Of a stretch of DNA of 15,821 bases, positions 1 through 6,904 are shown piece by piece; within the stretch, counting starts at the first letter, position 1, and each line of letters opens with the position of its first letter. The stretch is from Bacillota bacterium. Lineage in GTDB: Bacteria; Bacillota; Clostridia; Acetivibrionales; Acetivibrionaceae. Below the pieces are notes generated by a model, which searched no databases, was not told the DNA's origin, and was given only the letters and a program-made list of their open reading frames with translations. The translations under genes and the position numbers were made by a program. Where the stretch lies: contig JAEZUI010000160.1 of the NCBI GenBank assembly GCA_023421115.1, positions 1 to 15,821 on the forward strand, given 5' to 3'.

Positions 1-677
1 GATCTGGCTACGATTGTTACACCCTGTTGATTTTCTTCAATGTTGTCATTACATTTAGTTACATTATCAAAAAGACTATCCGTAGTAATATTTACCTGTT
101 TTATCACACTAGTAAGATTCTCATTTAGAAGTAATGCTTTTTTACTCTCATTGTATGCGTTTGCTAAATGTTTATTTCCCTCATTTGAAAGATAATACAA
201 TGCAAGAGTACCGCACAAAAACATACCGAATCTCGGCAGGAATTCACCAAAGCTACTATTATTTCCAAGAAGCGCTTCAGGTTTTATAGCATATACTGTA
301 ATGAGCATAGAAGAAACTATAGCGGAATAAGTCAATATAACATTTTTATTAAAATAAACCGATGCTAAACAAGCACACACAAGATAAGCTGTAAACATAC
401 GCTCTACGCCACCTTGTGATATTGTATATAATAATGAGCCTATAGCAGGTAATAATGGAATGATAATAGACTTTAGCAAATTATTTTTAACTTTTATGTA
501 TGCTAGAATTGTTGCAATTAAACTGGTTACACCTGTTGCAATTGCAGCGGCAATAGCTAGTGATATTCCACCTTTGAAGTAAGCAGTGAGGGTCAAAACA
601 AGTGAAAAAAGCCACATTATTGTTGCATTAAACCTATGTGCTTTATTTGTATATACATCCATATCTATAATGAACAT
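1..677 (-). CDS. methyl-accepting chemotaxis protein, N-terminal part (cut by window edge)
   Basis: I translated this by hand: an open frame runs from an ATG at 677 off the left edge, giving about 225 residues without a stop. The first ~170 residues hold six hydrophobic segments with short loops and no extracellular sensor domain. A polar helical stretch follows (SNEGNKHLANAYNESKKA, then a T-x-x-L / CNDNIEEN pattern) that resembles the start of the cytoplasmic signalling coiled coil of clostridial six-helix chemoreceptors. The CheA/CheW-binding hairpin would lie outside the window, so the call rests on this N-terminal architecture. The start is uncertain: AAGGAG (678-683) touches the ATG at 677, while a second in-frame ATG at 662 (MDVYTNKAH) lies 15 nt away. 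A SigD-like promoter lies upstream. A different six-helix sensor (for example a kinase) is possible. Confidence 0.68.
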   Translation of the reverse strand, partial: MFIIDMDVYTNKAHRFNATIMWLFSLVLTLTAYFKGGISLAIAAAIATGVTSLIATILAYIKVKNNLLKSIIIPLLPAIGSLLYTISQGGVERMFTAYLVCACLASVYFNKNVILTYSAIVSSMLITVYAIKPEALLGNNSSFGEFLPRFGMFLCGTLALYYLSNEGNKHLANAYNESKKALLLNENLTSVIKQVNITTDSLFDNVTKCNDNIEENQQGVTIVAR

Positions 678-724
678 CTCCTTACACTGCAAATTAAAAT
701 AACCTATTCATCTCACTTATATGT

Positions 725-751
725 TCATCGACAAAAGCCTATAAAAAATTA
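725..751 (-). promoter_or_regulatory. SigD (motility sigma)-like promoter before the chemoreceptor
   Basis: On the minus strand TAAT (751-748) is followed after exactly 15 nt by GTCGATGA (732-725), about 47 nt before the ATG. The SigD/sigma-28 consensus of Gram-positive bacteria is TAAA-N15-GCCGATAT. The match is imperfect but the spacing is exact, and two other genes in this window carry the same kind of element. Confidence 0.35.
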
Positions 752-798
752 AGCTGATTTTGTTCCTCTGTTTACCGCAGCGGAATTTACTACTTTGA

Positions 799-827
799 TT
801 GAAGCTTCCGTAGTGGTATGGTATAAT
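799..827 (+). promoter_or_regulatory. SigA-type promoter for the AI-2E family transporter
   Basis: TTGAAG (799-804) and TATAAT (822-827) are separated by 17 bp, and a TATGG sequence lies just before the -10 box. The start codon at 874 is about 40 nt after the expected transcription start. This is a strong housekeeping promoter by sequence. Confidence 0.6.
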
Positions 828-873
828 ATCTTCCATGAATTATAAAACTCAAGGGTAATGAAAGGAATTTATT

Positions 874-2007
874 ATGGAGGAAATAAAAAATATAACGCAA
901 AAGACAGTTGTTAAAACAGTTATTTTAATTGGGGTTGTCTTATTGATAATTCTAAATTTTACCGGTGTTGTTAATATAGTTAGAAATGTATCTACAGTGT
1001 TTTTCCCTCTTTTGCTTGGTGCAGGTATTGCATATGTACTTAATATATTGGTGTCAGTGTATGAAAAAATTTATTTTCCTAAGAGTAAAAATAAAATACT
1101 TATCAGCACCCGCAGGGCAGTCAGTATATTTTTGTCGATTCTGACTATTGGAGCAGTTCTTCTGTTTTTCTTGCTCATACTTATTCCACAAGTTAATCAA
1201 TTTATTAATCTGCTAATAGAAAAGTTTCCTAAAATATATGAAACTGTAGTTGCGTGGGCTAATAAGTATGCTGATCAGCTTCCTTTATTACAAGAAAAGC
1301 TAAAGGAATTGAATATGGATGGTAATACTGCTTTGGAAAAAGGGGCAACGGTATTAAGCAAATGGGCAGGAGGGACAGTCTCTATTGTTGGGACAATATT
1401 TGGCGGAATTATGAATTTTATACTCGCTATGTTTTTTTCTATCTATATTCTGTTTAGCAAAGAAGACCTTAAACATAAGTTTGAGAAATTACTAAATTCA
1501 TTTGTAAAGGCTGACAAAAGAAAGAAGATATACAATGTTTTAAGCACAGCTAATGAATCGTTTTCAAGTTACATTGTTGGACAATTTAAGGAAGCTGTAA
1601 TTATAGGAGTTTTGTGTACTTTGGGTCTGTGGATTTTTCGTTTTCCGTACGCAACTATAATAGGCTCAGTAATCGGATTGACTGCACTGATTCCTTTGGT
1701 AGGTGCTTACATTGGAGCAGCTGTGGGATTTTTGTTGATTGTAGCTGTTGATCCAATAAAAGCTCTGTTGTTTCTCTTATTTATTGTTATATTGCAACAG
1801 GTTGAAGGGAACATAATTTATCCTAGAGTGGTTGGTGAAAGCGTAGGGCTTCCCGGAATTTGGGTGTTTGCCGCAATTACAGTAGGTGGCGGACTTATGG
1901 GGATTCCTGGGATATTATTTGGCGTTCCGATTTTTGCAACACTTTATAAATTGCTAAGTCAGGCTGTGAATGAGCGACAAAACTTAAAAGGAGTTAAAAA
2001 AGGTTAA
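874..2007 (+). CDS. AI-2E family transporter (TqsA/YtvI-like membrane protein)
   Basis: A 377-residue polytopic membrane protein of the usual family length (PF01594 type, about 8 transmembrane segments). N-terminal hydrophobic helices lie around residues 14-58 and 83-108. An amphipathic soluble stretch follows (~110-160), then helices from ~165 to the end. Family hallmarks are visible: QQVEGNIIYPRVVGESVGLP in the second half, and the glycine-rich GGGLMGIPGILFGVPI near the C-terminus. The family includes E. coli TqsA (autoinducer-2 export) and Na+/H+ antiporter-like members, so the substrate cannot be read from the sequence. AAGGA (862-866) lies 7 nt before the ATG. It is divergent from the chemoreceptor and convergent with the STAS-like gene; no clear hairpin terminator is visible in 2008-2104. 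Confidence 0.88.
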   Translation: MEEIKNITQKTVVKTVILIGVVLLIILNFTGVVNIVRNVSTVFFPLLLGAGIAYVLNILVSVYEKIYFPKSKNKILISTRRAVSIFLSILTIGAVLLFFLLILIPQVNQFINLLIEKFPKIYETVVAWANKYADQLPLLQEKLKELNMDGNTALEKGATVLSKWAGGTVSIVGTIFGGIMNFILAMFFSIYILFSKEDLKHKFEKLLNSFVKADKRKKIYNVLSTANESFSSYIVGQFKEAVIIGVLCTLGLWIFRFPYATIIGSVIGLTALIPLVGAYIGAAVGFLLIVAVDPIKALLFLLFIVILQQVEGNIIYPRVVGESVGLPGIWVFAAITVGGGLMGIPGILFGVPIFATLYKLLSQAVNERQNLKGVKKG

Positions 2008-2104
2008 TTTGCATAACAATATTTTGCCTACAAAAGTTTTGCTGTGTCGAACAAGAAGAGCATATAATAATTGATAATTAAACATAAGAAAGAAGGATTA
2101 TAAT

Positions 2105-2458
2105 TTACAACTGTGACATTGCATCTGTTACAGATTTACACATTTTTATCTTGTTAAAAAATTGAGCAGCGTTTAAATTACGAAGTTGTATTGTAGTTGT
2201 TATCGATTCAAATTCAGTAAGATATATATTTTTGAAGTTGTCGGCTACATACATTTTTAGGCAAGCTTCTAACGTTGGTAACGTATTAGGAGCTGATGTA
2301 GCTAATTTACTTCCATCAAGTATCAAGTCGGTTTGTGAAGGATCAAACTTCTTTACATTTTCTTTATAATCCTTAACAAATGCTTGAGCTTCATATTCTT
2401 TAACAAAGCCTGATACAGTTATAATAAATACGCCAGGCTTTATTTCCATTTTATACAT
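2105..2458 (-). CDS. small STAS-like protein, function unknown
   Basis: A 117-residue soluble protein with no signal peptide or membrane segment. The order of elements suggests a STAS / anti-sigma-factor-antagonist-like alpha/beta fold: a beta-rich start (GVFIITVSGFV), a helix (EAQAFVKDYKENVKKF), a buried strand ending in a short turn (TDLILDGSKLATS), a second helix (TLEACLKMYV), then another strand (KNIYLTEF). The phosphorylatable serine of classical SpoIIAA proteins cannot be assigned with confidence, so this is a fold-level guess. GGAGGAG (2467-2473) lies 8 nt before the ATG and fixes this start over the in-frame ATG three codons later. It is transcribed alone, divergent from the protease gene, from a SigD-like promoter, which hints at a role near motility or chemotaxis. 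Confidence 0.72.
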   Translation of the reverse strand: MYKMEIKPGVFIITVSGFVKEYEAQAFVKDYKENVKKFDPSQTDLILDGSKLATSAPNTLPTLEACLKMYVADNFKNIYLTEFESITTTIQLRNLNAAQFFNKIKMCKSVTDAMSQL

Positions 2459-2494
2459 ATAGAATTCTCCTCCATAAATTTATTTTAACATTAT

Positions 2495-2521
2495 TTATCG
2501 ACAAAATAACAAAAATACTTA
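2495..2521 (-). promoter_or_regulatory. SigD-like promoter before the STAS-like gene
   Basis: On the minus strand TAAG (2521-2518), a 15-nt spacer, then GTCGATAA (2502-2495), about 36 nt before the start codon. It differs from the Gram-positive SigD consensus TAAA-N15-GCCGATAW by one base in the -35 box and one in the -10 box, and is the best match of the three such elements here. No good SigA pair was seen in this spacer. Confidence 0.5.
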
Positions 2522-2592
2522 GATAATATTACCAAAATATTTGAAAAATATAAAGACTTTTATTATATTGAATATAGGTGCTTTTGAGTACA

Positions 2593-2620
2593 TAAAGCGA
2601 AGTATGGGAAAAACCGATAT
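2593..2620 (+). promoter_or_regulatory. SigD-like promoter before the clostripain-like protease
   Basis: TAAA (2593-2596), a 16-nt spacer, then ACCGATAT (2613-2620), 39 nt before the ATG at 2659. The -35 box matches the SigD consensus fully and the -10 box at seven of eight bases; the spacer is one base longer than the usual 15. Confidence 0.45.
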
Positions 2621-2658
2621 TATTATTAATTATCTTGCTTTGAGAGGGGTATTATTGA

Positions 2659-5022
2659 ATGGATAAAAACAACAGACCTGTTGGTAGACAAAAACGTATT
2701 GGCTCTGGAGGTGGAAATGTTCAGAAACGTGGTAGTGGCTTAGGAGGTGGACCTGTAGGAAATCCAAACGGTTATTCGGACAGAAACGGAGGTTCAGATC
2801 GAGGTTCTAGAGGATATTATTCCGGAGGAAGGAGAAAGCCGGGATGTTTAACATATATAATGATATTAATTGTCCTTGGTTATATGGGATATAACTTATA
2901 CAATAATATGTTTGGTAAAAACTCCGACAGTCCGGCTAACACTAATAATTTTCAGTCACATACAACTAATAGTTCCAATACATATGATAAAGGTGAATAC
3001 CCAGTTATGGCCTCTGTGTCAAAGCTTGCGCGCGCTAAGCGTACAACAATAAAGGGAAACGGTGAAGATAAGGCAACAATAATGGTGTACATGTGTGGGA
3101 CAGATCTTGAGTCTAAATCAAGTATGGCTACTTATGATCTGCAGGAGATTTTAAAAGCTAAGATTTCCGACAAAGTAAATATCATTGTTGAAACCGGTGG
3201 GACAGCAAAATGGCAGAATAATTTTGTAAATAGCAAAACAAACCAGCGCTTTAAAGCGACTAGTGACGGTTTTAAGCTTATAGAAAAGGATTTGGGGAAA
3301 AAGTCCATGGTTGATCCCGATACTCTTTCAGACTTTATAAGGTATTGTAAGTCAAATTATCCTGCTGACCGATACTCACTTATATTGTGGGATCATGGAG
3401 GTGGTTCGCTTAGCGGATTTGGGTATGATCAACACTTTCCTAATGACGGAATGAAGTTAGATGAAGTGGCTGTTGCTTTAAAAAATGGTGGTTGTACCTT
3501 TGACTTTGTAGGTTTTGATGCTTGCCTGATGGCAACCCTTGAAACAGCTATGGTTTTAGAACCTTATGCCGATTACATGATTGCTTCAGAAGAAGTTGAA
3601 CCAGGTATAGGTTGGTATTATACAGGCTGGATAACAGCACTTTCTGAAAATACATCCATACCTACAATTGAGCTTGGTAAAAAGCTGATAGACGATTATG
3701 TAAAGGAAGTAAAAGCAAAAACACCTCGCAGTCAGGCAACTCTTTCACTTATTGACCTTGCAGAGTTAAAGGGTACAATACCATCGTCCTTTGAAGCTTT
3801 TGCCAAGTCAACAAGCAAACTTATTGATTCAGATAATTATAAGGTTGTTTCGGATGCGCGGTCGGGTACTAAAGAATTTGCAAAGTCTTCCAAGATAAAT
3901 CAAATAGATCTTATTCACTTTGCCGAAAATTTAGGAACTACTGAGGGGAAATCTTTTGCGGCTGCACTTAGGAGTTGTGTTAAGTATAATCGTACTTCCA
4001 CAAATATAACAAATGCAAATGGAGTGTCAATATTTTTTCCATACGGAAGTCTAAACAAGCTTAATTCTATGCTTAATACCTATGAACAGATAGGGATTGA
4101 CGAGGAGTATAGCAAATGTATTAAAAGCTTTGCCAGTGTAGCTGCAGGAGGACAGATTGTATCCGGTGGAAGTGGTAATATGCTTGAGACTTTGCTAAAC
4201 GGTTATACAGGAGGAACACAAAATCAGCCTTCAAACCAATCAGTAAGCTCTGATGCGTTGGAGAGCTTATTAAATGAGTTTTTGTCCGGTGGAGATTACA
4301 GCAGTATAACAGGTCTTGTGGGTAACACATTAGGATGGCTCGATGTAGACCGTATGAGAGCTTCTTTAGATTATTATAAGAAAAACAGGATTAATTCAAC
4401 TGATCTTAAGATATCTAAAAAGAATGGACAGAGAGTTCTTGAACTTTCCGAAAAACAGTGGGATATTATACAAAACATGGAACAAAACGTATTCTTGGAT
4501 GACGGACAAGGCTTTATCGATCTTGGTCTTGATAATGTATATGAATACAATAATGATGGCGACCTTATAATGGAATATGACGGCACATGGCTTGCGCTAA
4601 ATGGCAATATTGTAAGCTACTATATGATAAATGAGGATCGTCACGGTGATAACTATTCGATAAAAGGACGTGTGCCTGCACTATTGAATGGTCAGCCTGT
4701 AGATATTATGCTTGTGTTTGACAACCAAAATCCTTATGGTATGGTTATAGGAGCCCAGATAAAATACGATACAGCATCACAGACCGAAACTCTAGCAAAA
4801 GGTCTTATTGATATTAATCCTGGTGATAAAATTGATTTCTTATGTGACTACTACACTTATGCCGGTGATTATAAAGATACCTACTACCTTGGAAAGCAAT
4901 ATACTGCTACAGGAGAATGGAAAATAGAAAACCTATCGGTAGGCAACAAGAACTATCAAATGACGTATCGTATAACTGATATATACAACAATAAGTTTTG
5001 GACACCTTCTATAACAGACTAG
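2659..5022 (+). CDS. membrane-anchored clostripain-like cysteine protease (peptidase family C11)
   Basis: A 787-residue protein. Residues 1-60 are a Gly/Arg/Ser-rich, basic cytoplasmic tail. About 64-82 (LTYIMILIVLGYMGYNLY) is one membrane anchor, so the rest is predicted outside the cell. A Ser/Asn/Thr-rich linker (~87-112) leads to a C11 peptidase domain from about residue 137 (ATIMVYMCGTDLES) to ~490. The catalytic pair is visible: His246 in ILWDHGGGS and Cys289 in GFDACLMATLE, 43 residues apart as in family C11. After a Gly/Ser/Asn-rich linker (~495-545) comes a ~240-residue C-terminal part, probably beta-rich, of unknown function (DIKYDTASQTE, TATGEWKIENL regions). No activation-peptide boundary can be assigned. 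The start has GAGGGG (2644-2649) about 9 nt upstream. Peptidase C11 enzymes cleave after Arg or Lys; the substrate here is unknown. Confidence 0.9.
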   Translation: MDKNNRPVGRQKRIGSGGGNVQKRGSGLGGGPVGNPNGYSDRNGGSDRGSRGYYSGGRRKPGCLTYIMILIVLGYMGYNLYNNMFGKNSDSPANTNNFQSHTTNSSNTYDKGEYPVMASVSKLARAKRTTIKGNGEDKATIMVYMCGTDLESKSSMATYDLQEILKAKISDKVNIIVETGGTAKWQNNFVNSKTNQRFKATSDGFKLIEKDLGKKSMVDPDTLSDFIRYCKSNYPADRYSLILWDHGGGSLSGFGYDQHFPNDGMKLDEVAVALKNGGCTFDFVGFDACLMATLETAMVLEPYADYMIASEEVEPGIGWYYTGWITALSENTSIPTIELGKKLIDDYVKEVKAKTPRSQATLSLIDLAELKGTIPSSFEAFAKSTSKLIDSDNYKVVSDARSGTKEFAKSSKINQIDLIHFAENLGTTEGKSFAAALRSCVKYNRTSTNITNANGVSIFFPYGSLNKLNSMLNTYEQIGIDEEYSKCIKSFASVAAGGQIVSGGSGNMLETLLNGYTGGTQNQPSNQSVSSDALESLLNEFLSGGDYSSITGLVGNTLGWLDVDRMRASLDYYKKNRINSTDLKISKKNGQRVLELSEKQWDIIQNMEQNVFLDDGQGFIDLGLDNVYEYNNDGDLIMEYDGTWLALNGNIVSYYMINEDRHGDNYSIKGRVPALLNGQPVDIMLVFDNQNPYGMVIGAQIKYDTASQTETLAKGLIDINPGDKIDFLCDYYTYAGDYKDTYYLGKQYTATGEWKIENLSVGNKNYQMTYRITDIYNNKFWTPSITD

Positions 5023-5078
5023 TACTTTAGAGTTTTAATAAGTATAAATACTGTAAAATTTCATATTGAAAAGCTCTA

Positions 5079-5131
5079 ACAATAAAACAGCGAAATATAA
5101 ACCTAATTAAAGTATAAACCTGTTTTATTGT
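5079..5131. repeat. 12-bp inverted repeat after the protease gene
   Basis: ACAATAAAACAG (5079-5090) and its exact reverse complement CTGTTTTATTGT (5120-5131) flank a 29-nt AT-rich loop, 57 nt after the protease stop. It may end the protease transcript, but it is AT-rich, has a long loop and no clear T-tract, so a terminator role is weakly supported. Confidence 0.35.
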
Positions 5132-5183
5132 CAAATGACGCAATTCTGAGATAATTAATTAAGATACATACAAAAAATTAAGA

Positions 5184-5213
5184 TTGAATGTAATTTATAG
5201 TGGTAAGTATATA
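5184..5213 (+). promoter_or_regulatory. possible SigA promoter before the thiD remnant
   Basis: TTGAAT (5184-5189), an 18-bp spacer and TATATA (5208-5213). Transcription would start near 5220, giving a short leader that fits the GGAG (5225-5228) and the ATG at 5238 but not the ATG at 5223. Confidence 0.33.
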
Positions 5214-5237
5214 AAGATTTGAATGGAGACCCAAAAT

Positions 5238-5833
5238 ATGATCAAGAAAGTATTAACTATTGCAGGTTCCGACTGTAGTGGCGGTGCCGGCATTCAAGCC
5301 GATATTAAGACAATTACAGCACACAAGATGTACGCTATGAGTGTAATTACTGCACTTACAGCCCAAAATACAACAGGTGTATATGGTGTTTCGGAAGTAT
5401 CTCCAGAATTTGTAGGTCAGCAAATAGATTGTATATTTTCCGATATTCGTCCCGAAGCTGAGACACTATCTGGTTTTGTAATTAAAAATGCATCTGATAT
5501 GAAAAATGCAGCTAAAAAAGTTTCAAATATATTAAGTGGTGGTATTCTTATTAAAGGTGGACATTTAGAAACCACTGCGAATGATTTATTGTATATTGGT
5601 AAAAAATACTACTGGTTTAAATCGGAAAGGATAGATAATCCTAATACCCATGGAACGGGATGTACATTATCCTCTGCCATTGCTTGTAATCTTGCAGTTG
5701 GATGTACATTAGATCAAAGTATTCAAAAAGCAAAAGAGTATGTTTTGGTGCAATTAAAGCAGGGTTGAATTTGGGAAAAGGAAGCGGACCTTTAAACCAT
5801 ATATATAACAGCAATATTAGTATTTATAGATAA
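5238..5833 (+). pseudogene. thiD: thiD remnant (HMP/HMP-P kinase), internal deletion plus 3' frameshift
   Basis: An intact ThiD phosphorylates hydroxymethylpyrimidine (phosphate) in thiamine synthesis and is about 265 residues long. Here the open frame from 5238 gives 176. The N-terminus is typical (KKVLTIAGSDCSGGAGIQAD, SVITALTAQNTTGV, IFSDIRP). At residue 72 (about 5451-5456) the protein jumps from IFSDIRP straight to EAETLSG. Compared with E. coli ThiD recalled from memory, about 68 residues are missing, including the central strands that contact nucleotide and Mg. The KGGH (106-109) and the anion-hole HGTGC (138-142) remain. After KAKEYV the frame is lost near 5742-5750. The family C-terminus AIKAGLNLGKGSGPLNHIYN is read in the +2 frame from 5750 to a stop at 5831-5833, so one base is missing. 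GGAG 9 nt upstream selects the ATG at 5238 over that at 5223. The in-frame part may still be translated, but kinase activity is unlikely. Confidence 0.82.
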
Positions 5834-5935
5834 CGTACACTAAAGCTAAATTTATATAGCACTTAAACGTTATCTAATTTAGATGAAAAACTTCCTTTAA
5901 AATTTAGTTTTAGAGTTTTTCATCTATAGTGCTAT
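5828..5935. repeat. overlapping inverted repeats upstream of the peroxidase gene
   Basis: Three exact inverted pairs occupy this spacer. AGATAACGT (5828-5836) pairs with ACGTTATCT (5867-5875). ATAGCACT (5856-5863) pairs with AGTGCTAT (5928-5935). AGATGAAAAACT (5881-5892) pairs with AGTTTTTCATCT (5914-5925) around a 21-nt loop. The last two nest; the first crosses the second, so the structures are alternatives or a pseudoknot. They could be a terminator for thiD, a switch before gpx, or the remains of a small inverted-repeat element. Confidence 0.5.
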
Positions 5936-5969
5936 TAGAAATATATCTAACAGAATGGGGGAAGAAAAA

Positions 5970-6521
5970 ATGAACGTACATGATTTTGATGTAAAAGGAA
6001 GAAATGATGAGAGTATATCTTTAAAGGAGTATGAGGGTAAAGTTTTGCTTGTTGTGAATACAGCAACACAATGTGGATTTACTCCGCAATATGATGGTTT
6101 GCAGGATATGTATGAAGCACTTAATGATAAGGGTTTCGAAATTTTGGATTTTCCTTGTAATCAATTTGGAAATCAGGCTCCGGGGACTAATGACGAAATC
6201 GCAAAATTTTGCGATACCAACTTTGGTATTACATTCCCAAGGTTTTCAAAAGTAGAAGTGAATGGTGACGAAGCTATTCCTCTATTTAAATACTTAAAAG
6301 ATCAGAAGACATTTCGAGGCCTAGACCCTGAACATCCATTGACTCCTGTTTTAGAGGGCATGTTGGAAAAAGAGCACCCTAACTATACTACTACATCGGA
6401 TATAAAATGGAATTTTACTAAATTTTTAGTGGACAAAAGAGGTAATGTAGTAGAAAGATTTGAGCCTACTACTAGTCTTGAAATAGTACAAAAAGCAGTT
6501 GAAAAGTGTTTAAGTGAATAA
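5970..6521 (+). CDS. glutathione peroxidase family protein (cysteine, probably thioredoxin-dependent)
   Basis: A 183-residue cytoplasmic peroxidase of the GPx family, which reduces hydroperoxides. The peroxidatic residue is Cys35 in NTATQCGFTPQY, where selenoenzymes have Sec. The rest of the catalytic set is visible: Gln69 in FPCNQFGNQ, and Trp147-Asn148 in DIKWNFTKFLV. Cys81 (KFCDTNFGITFP) lies 46 residues after Cys35, the position of the resolving cysteine in thioredoxin-dependent 2-Cys GPx enzymes, so thioredoxin rather than glutathione is the likely reductant. The protein is about 20 residues longer than the usual ~160 because of an insert around 112-140. GGGGGAAG (5957-5964) is well placed for the ATG at 5970; the in-frame ATG at 5955 overlaps that site and is a poor start. 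For an anaerobe this is an oxidative-stress defence gene. A bidirectional terminator follows. Confidence 0.93.
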   Translation: MNVHDFDVKGRNDESISLKEYEGKVLLVVNTATQCGFTPQYDGLQDMYEALNDKGFEILDFPCNQFGNQAPGTNDEIAKFCDTNFGITFPRFSKVEVNGDEAIPLFKYLKDQKTFRGLDPEHPLTPVLEGMLEKEHPNYTTTSDIKWNFTKFLVDKRGNVVERFEPTTSLEIVQKAVEKCLSE

Positions 6522-6551
6522 AGTTTCAAAAAATGTTATATACACAAGAAA

Positions 6552-6591
6552 AAGAATGGCAATGACGTTTTAAGTCTTGCTATTCTTTTTT
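6552..6591. terminator. bidirectional Rho-independent terminator between gpx and the arsA operon
   Basis: AAGAATGGCAATGAC (6552-6566) pairs with GTCTTGCTATTCTT (6574-6587), with one mismatch and one bulge, around a 7-nt loop. TTTTTTA runs out on the plus strand and TTCTTTTTC on the minus strand. It lies between convergent transcription units, so it can serve both. Confidence 0.75.
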
Positions 6592-6700
6592 ATACAAAAA
6601 AATTATTTGTAAAATCTATAAAGCGGGTACCCTAAATTATTGTGCTGTTCTCATTAAAAATAGTATAATTTTGGTTGTTTACTGAATACACTGTGATATG

Positions 6701-6904
6701 TCACTTAATAATTATTTTTCTTAAGTCGCTATCTCCATTTTTTACTTCTTGCTGATTTTCTTCTATTGATGTTTTTATAATAGTCAACAGATCATTTTTG
6801 CTATCGTGTATAACCTTGCTGTAAGTGTCAGGTAAACAATTAATAATGGTATCAATAACATCTAATTTCATTTTAAATAGTGTCTTAATTAATGCCTTAT
6901 TCAT
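6701..6904 (-). CDS. 67-residue unknown protein, translationally coupled to the ArsA-like ATPase
   Basis: A small, mostly helical, soluble protein (MNKALIKTLFKMKLDVIDTI at the start, then a Lys/Glu-rich tail ending LRKIIIK), with no membrane segment or known motif. I do not recognise a family. Its ATG at 6904 lies inside the last codons of the ATPase gene, an 8-nt overlap (6897-6904) in a different frame, with no separate strong Shine-Dalgarno sequence. Translation is therefore probably coupled to termination of the ATPase, which argues for a linked role. About 110 nt downstream is the shared terminator. Confidence 0.62.
   Translation of the reverse strand: MNKALIKTLFKMKLDVIDTIINCLPDTYSKVIHDSKNDLLTIIKTSIEENQQEVKNGDSDLRKIIIK

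Noticed and set aside
2008..2104. Terminator between the convergent AI-2E family and STAS-like genes.
   Set aside because: Only AT-rich imperfect palindromes and a TTTTGC direct repeat are seen; no stable stem with a T-tract.
5023..5237. Possible thiamine (TPP) riboswitch before thiD, because of a CTGAGA sequence near 5146.
   Set aside because: The rest of the THI-box core (ACCTGATCTGG... and the GCGTAGGGA part) is absent; a lone CTGAGA is not enough.
5955..5969. Upstream ATG for the peroxidase.
   Set aside because: It overlaps the GGGGGAAG ribosome binding site of the ATG at 5970, which gives the normal family N-terminus.
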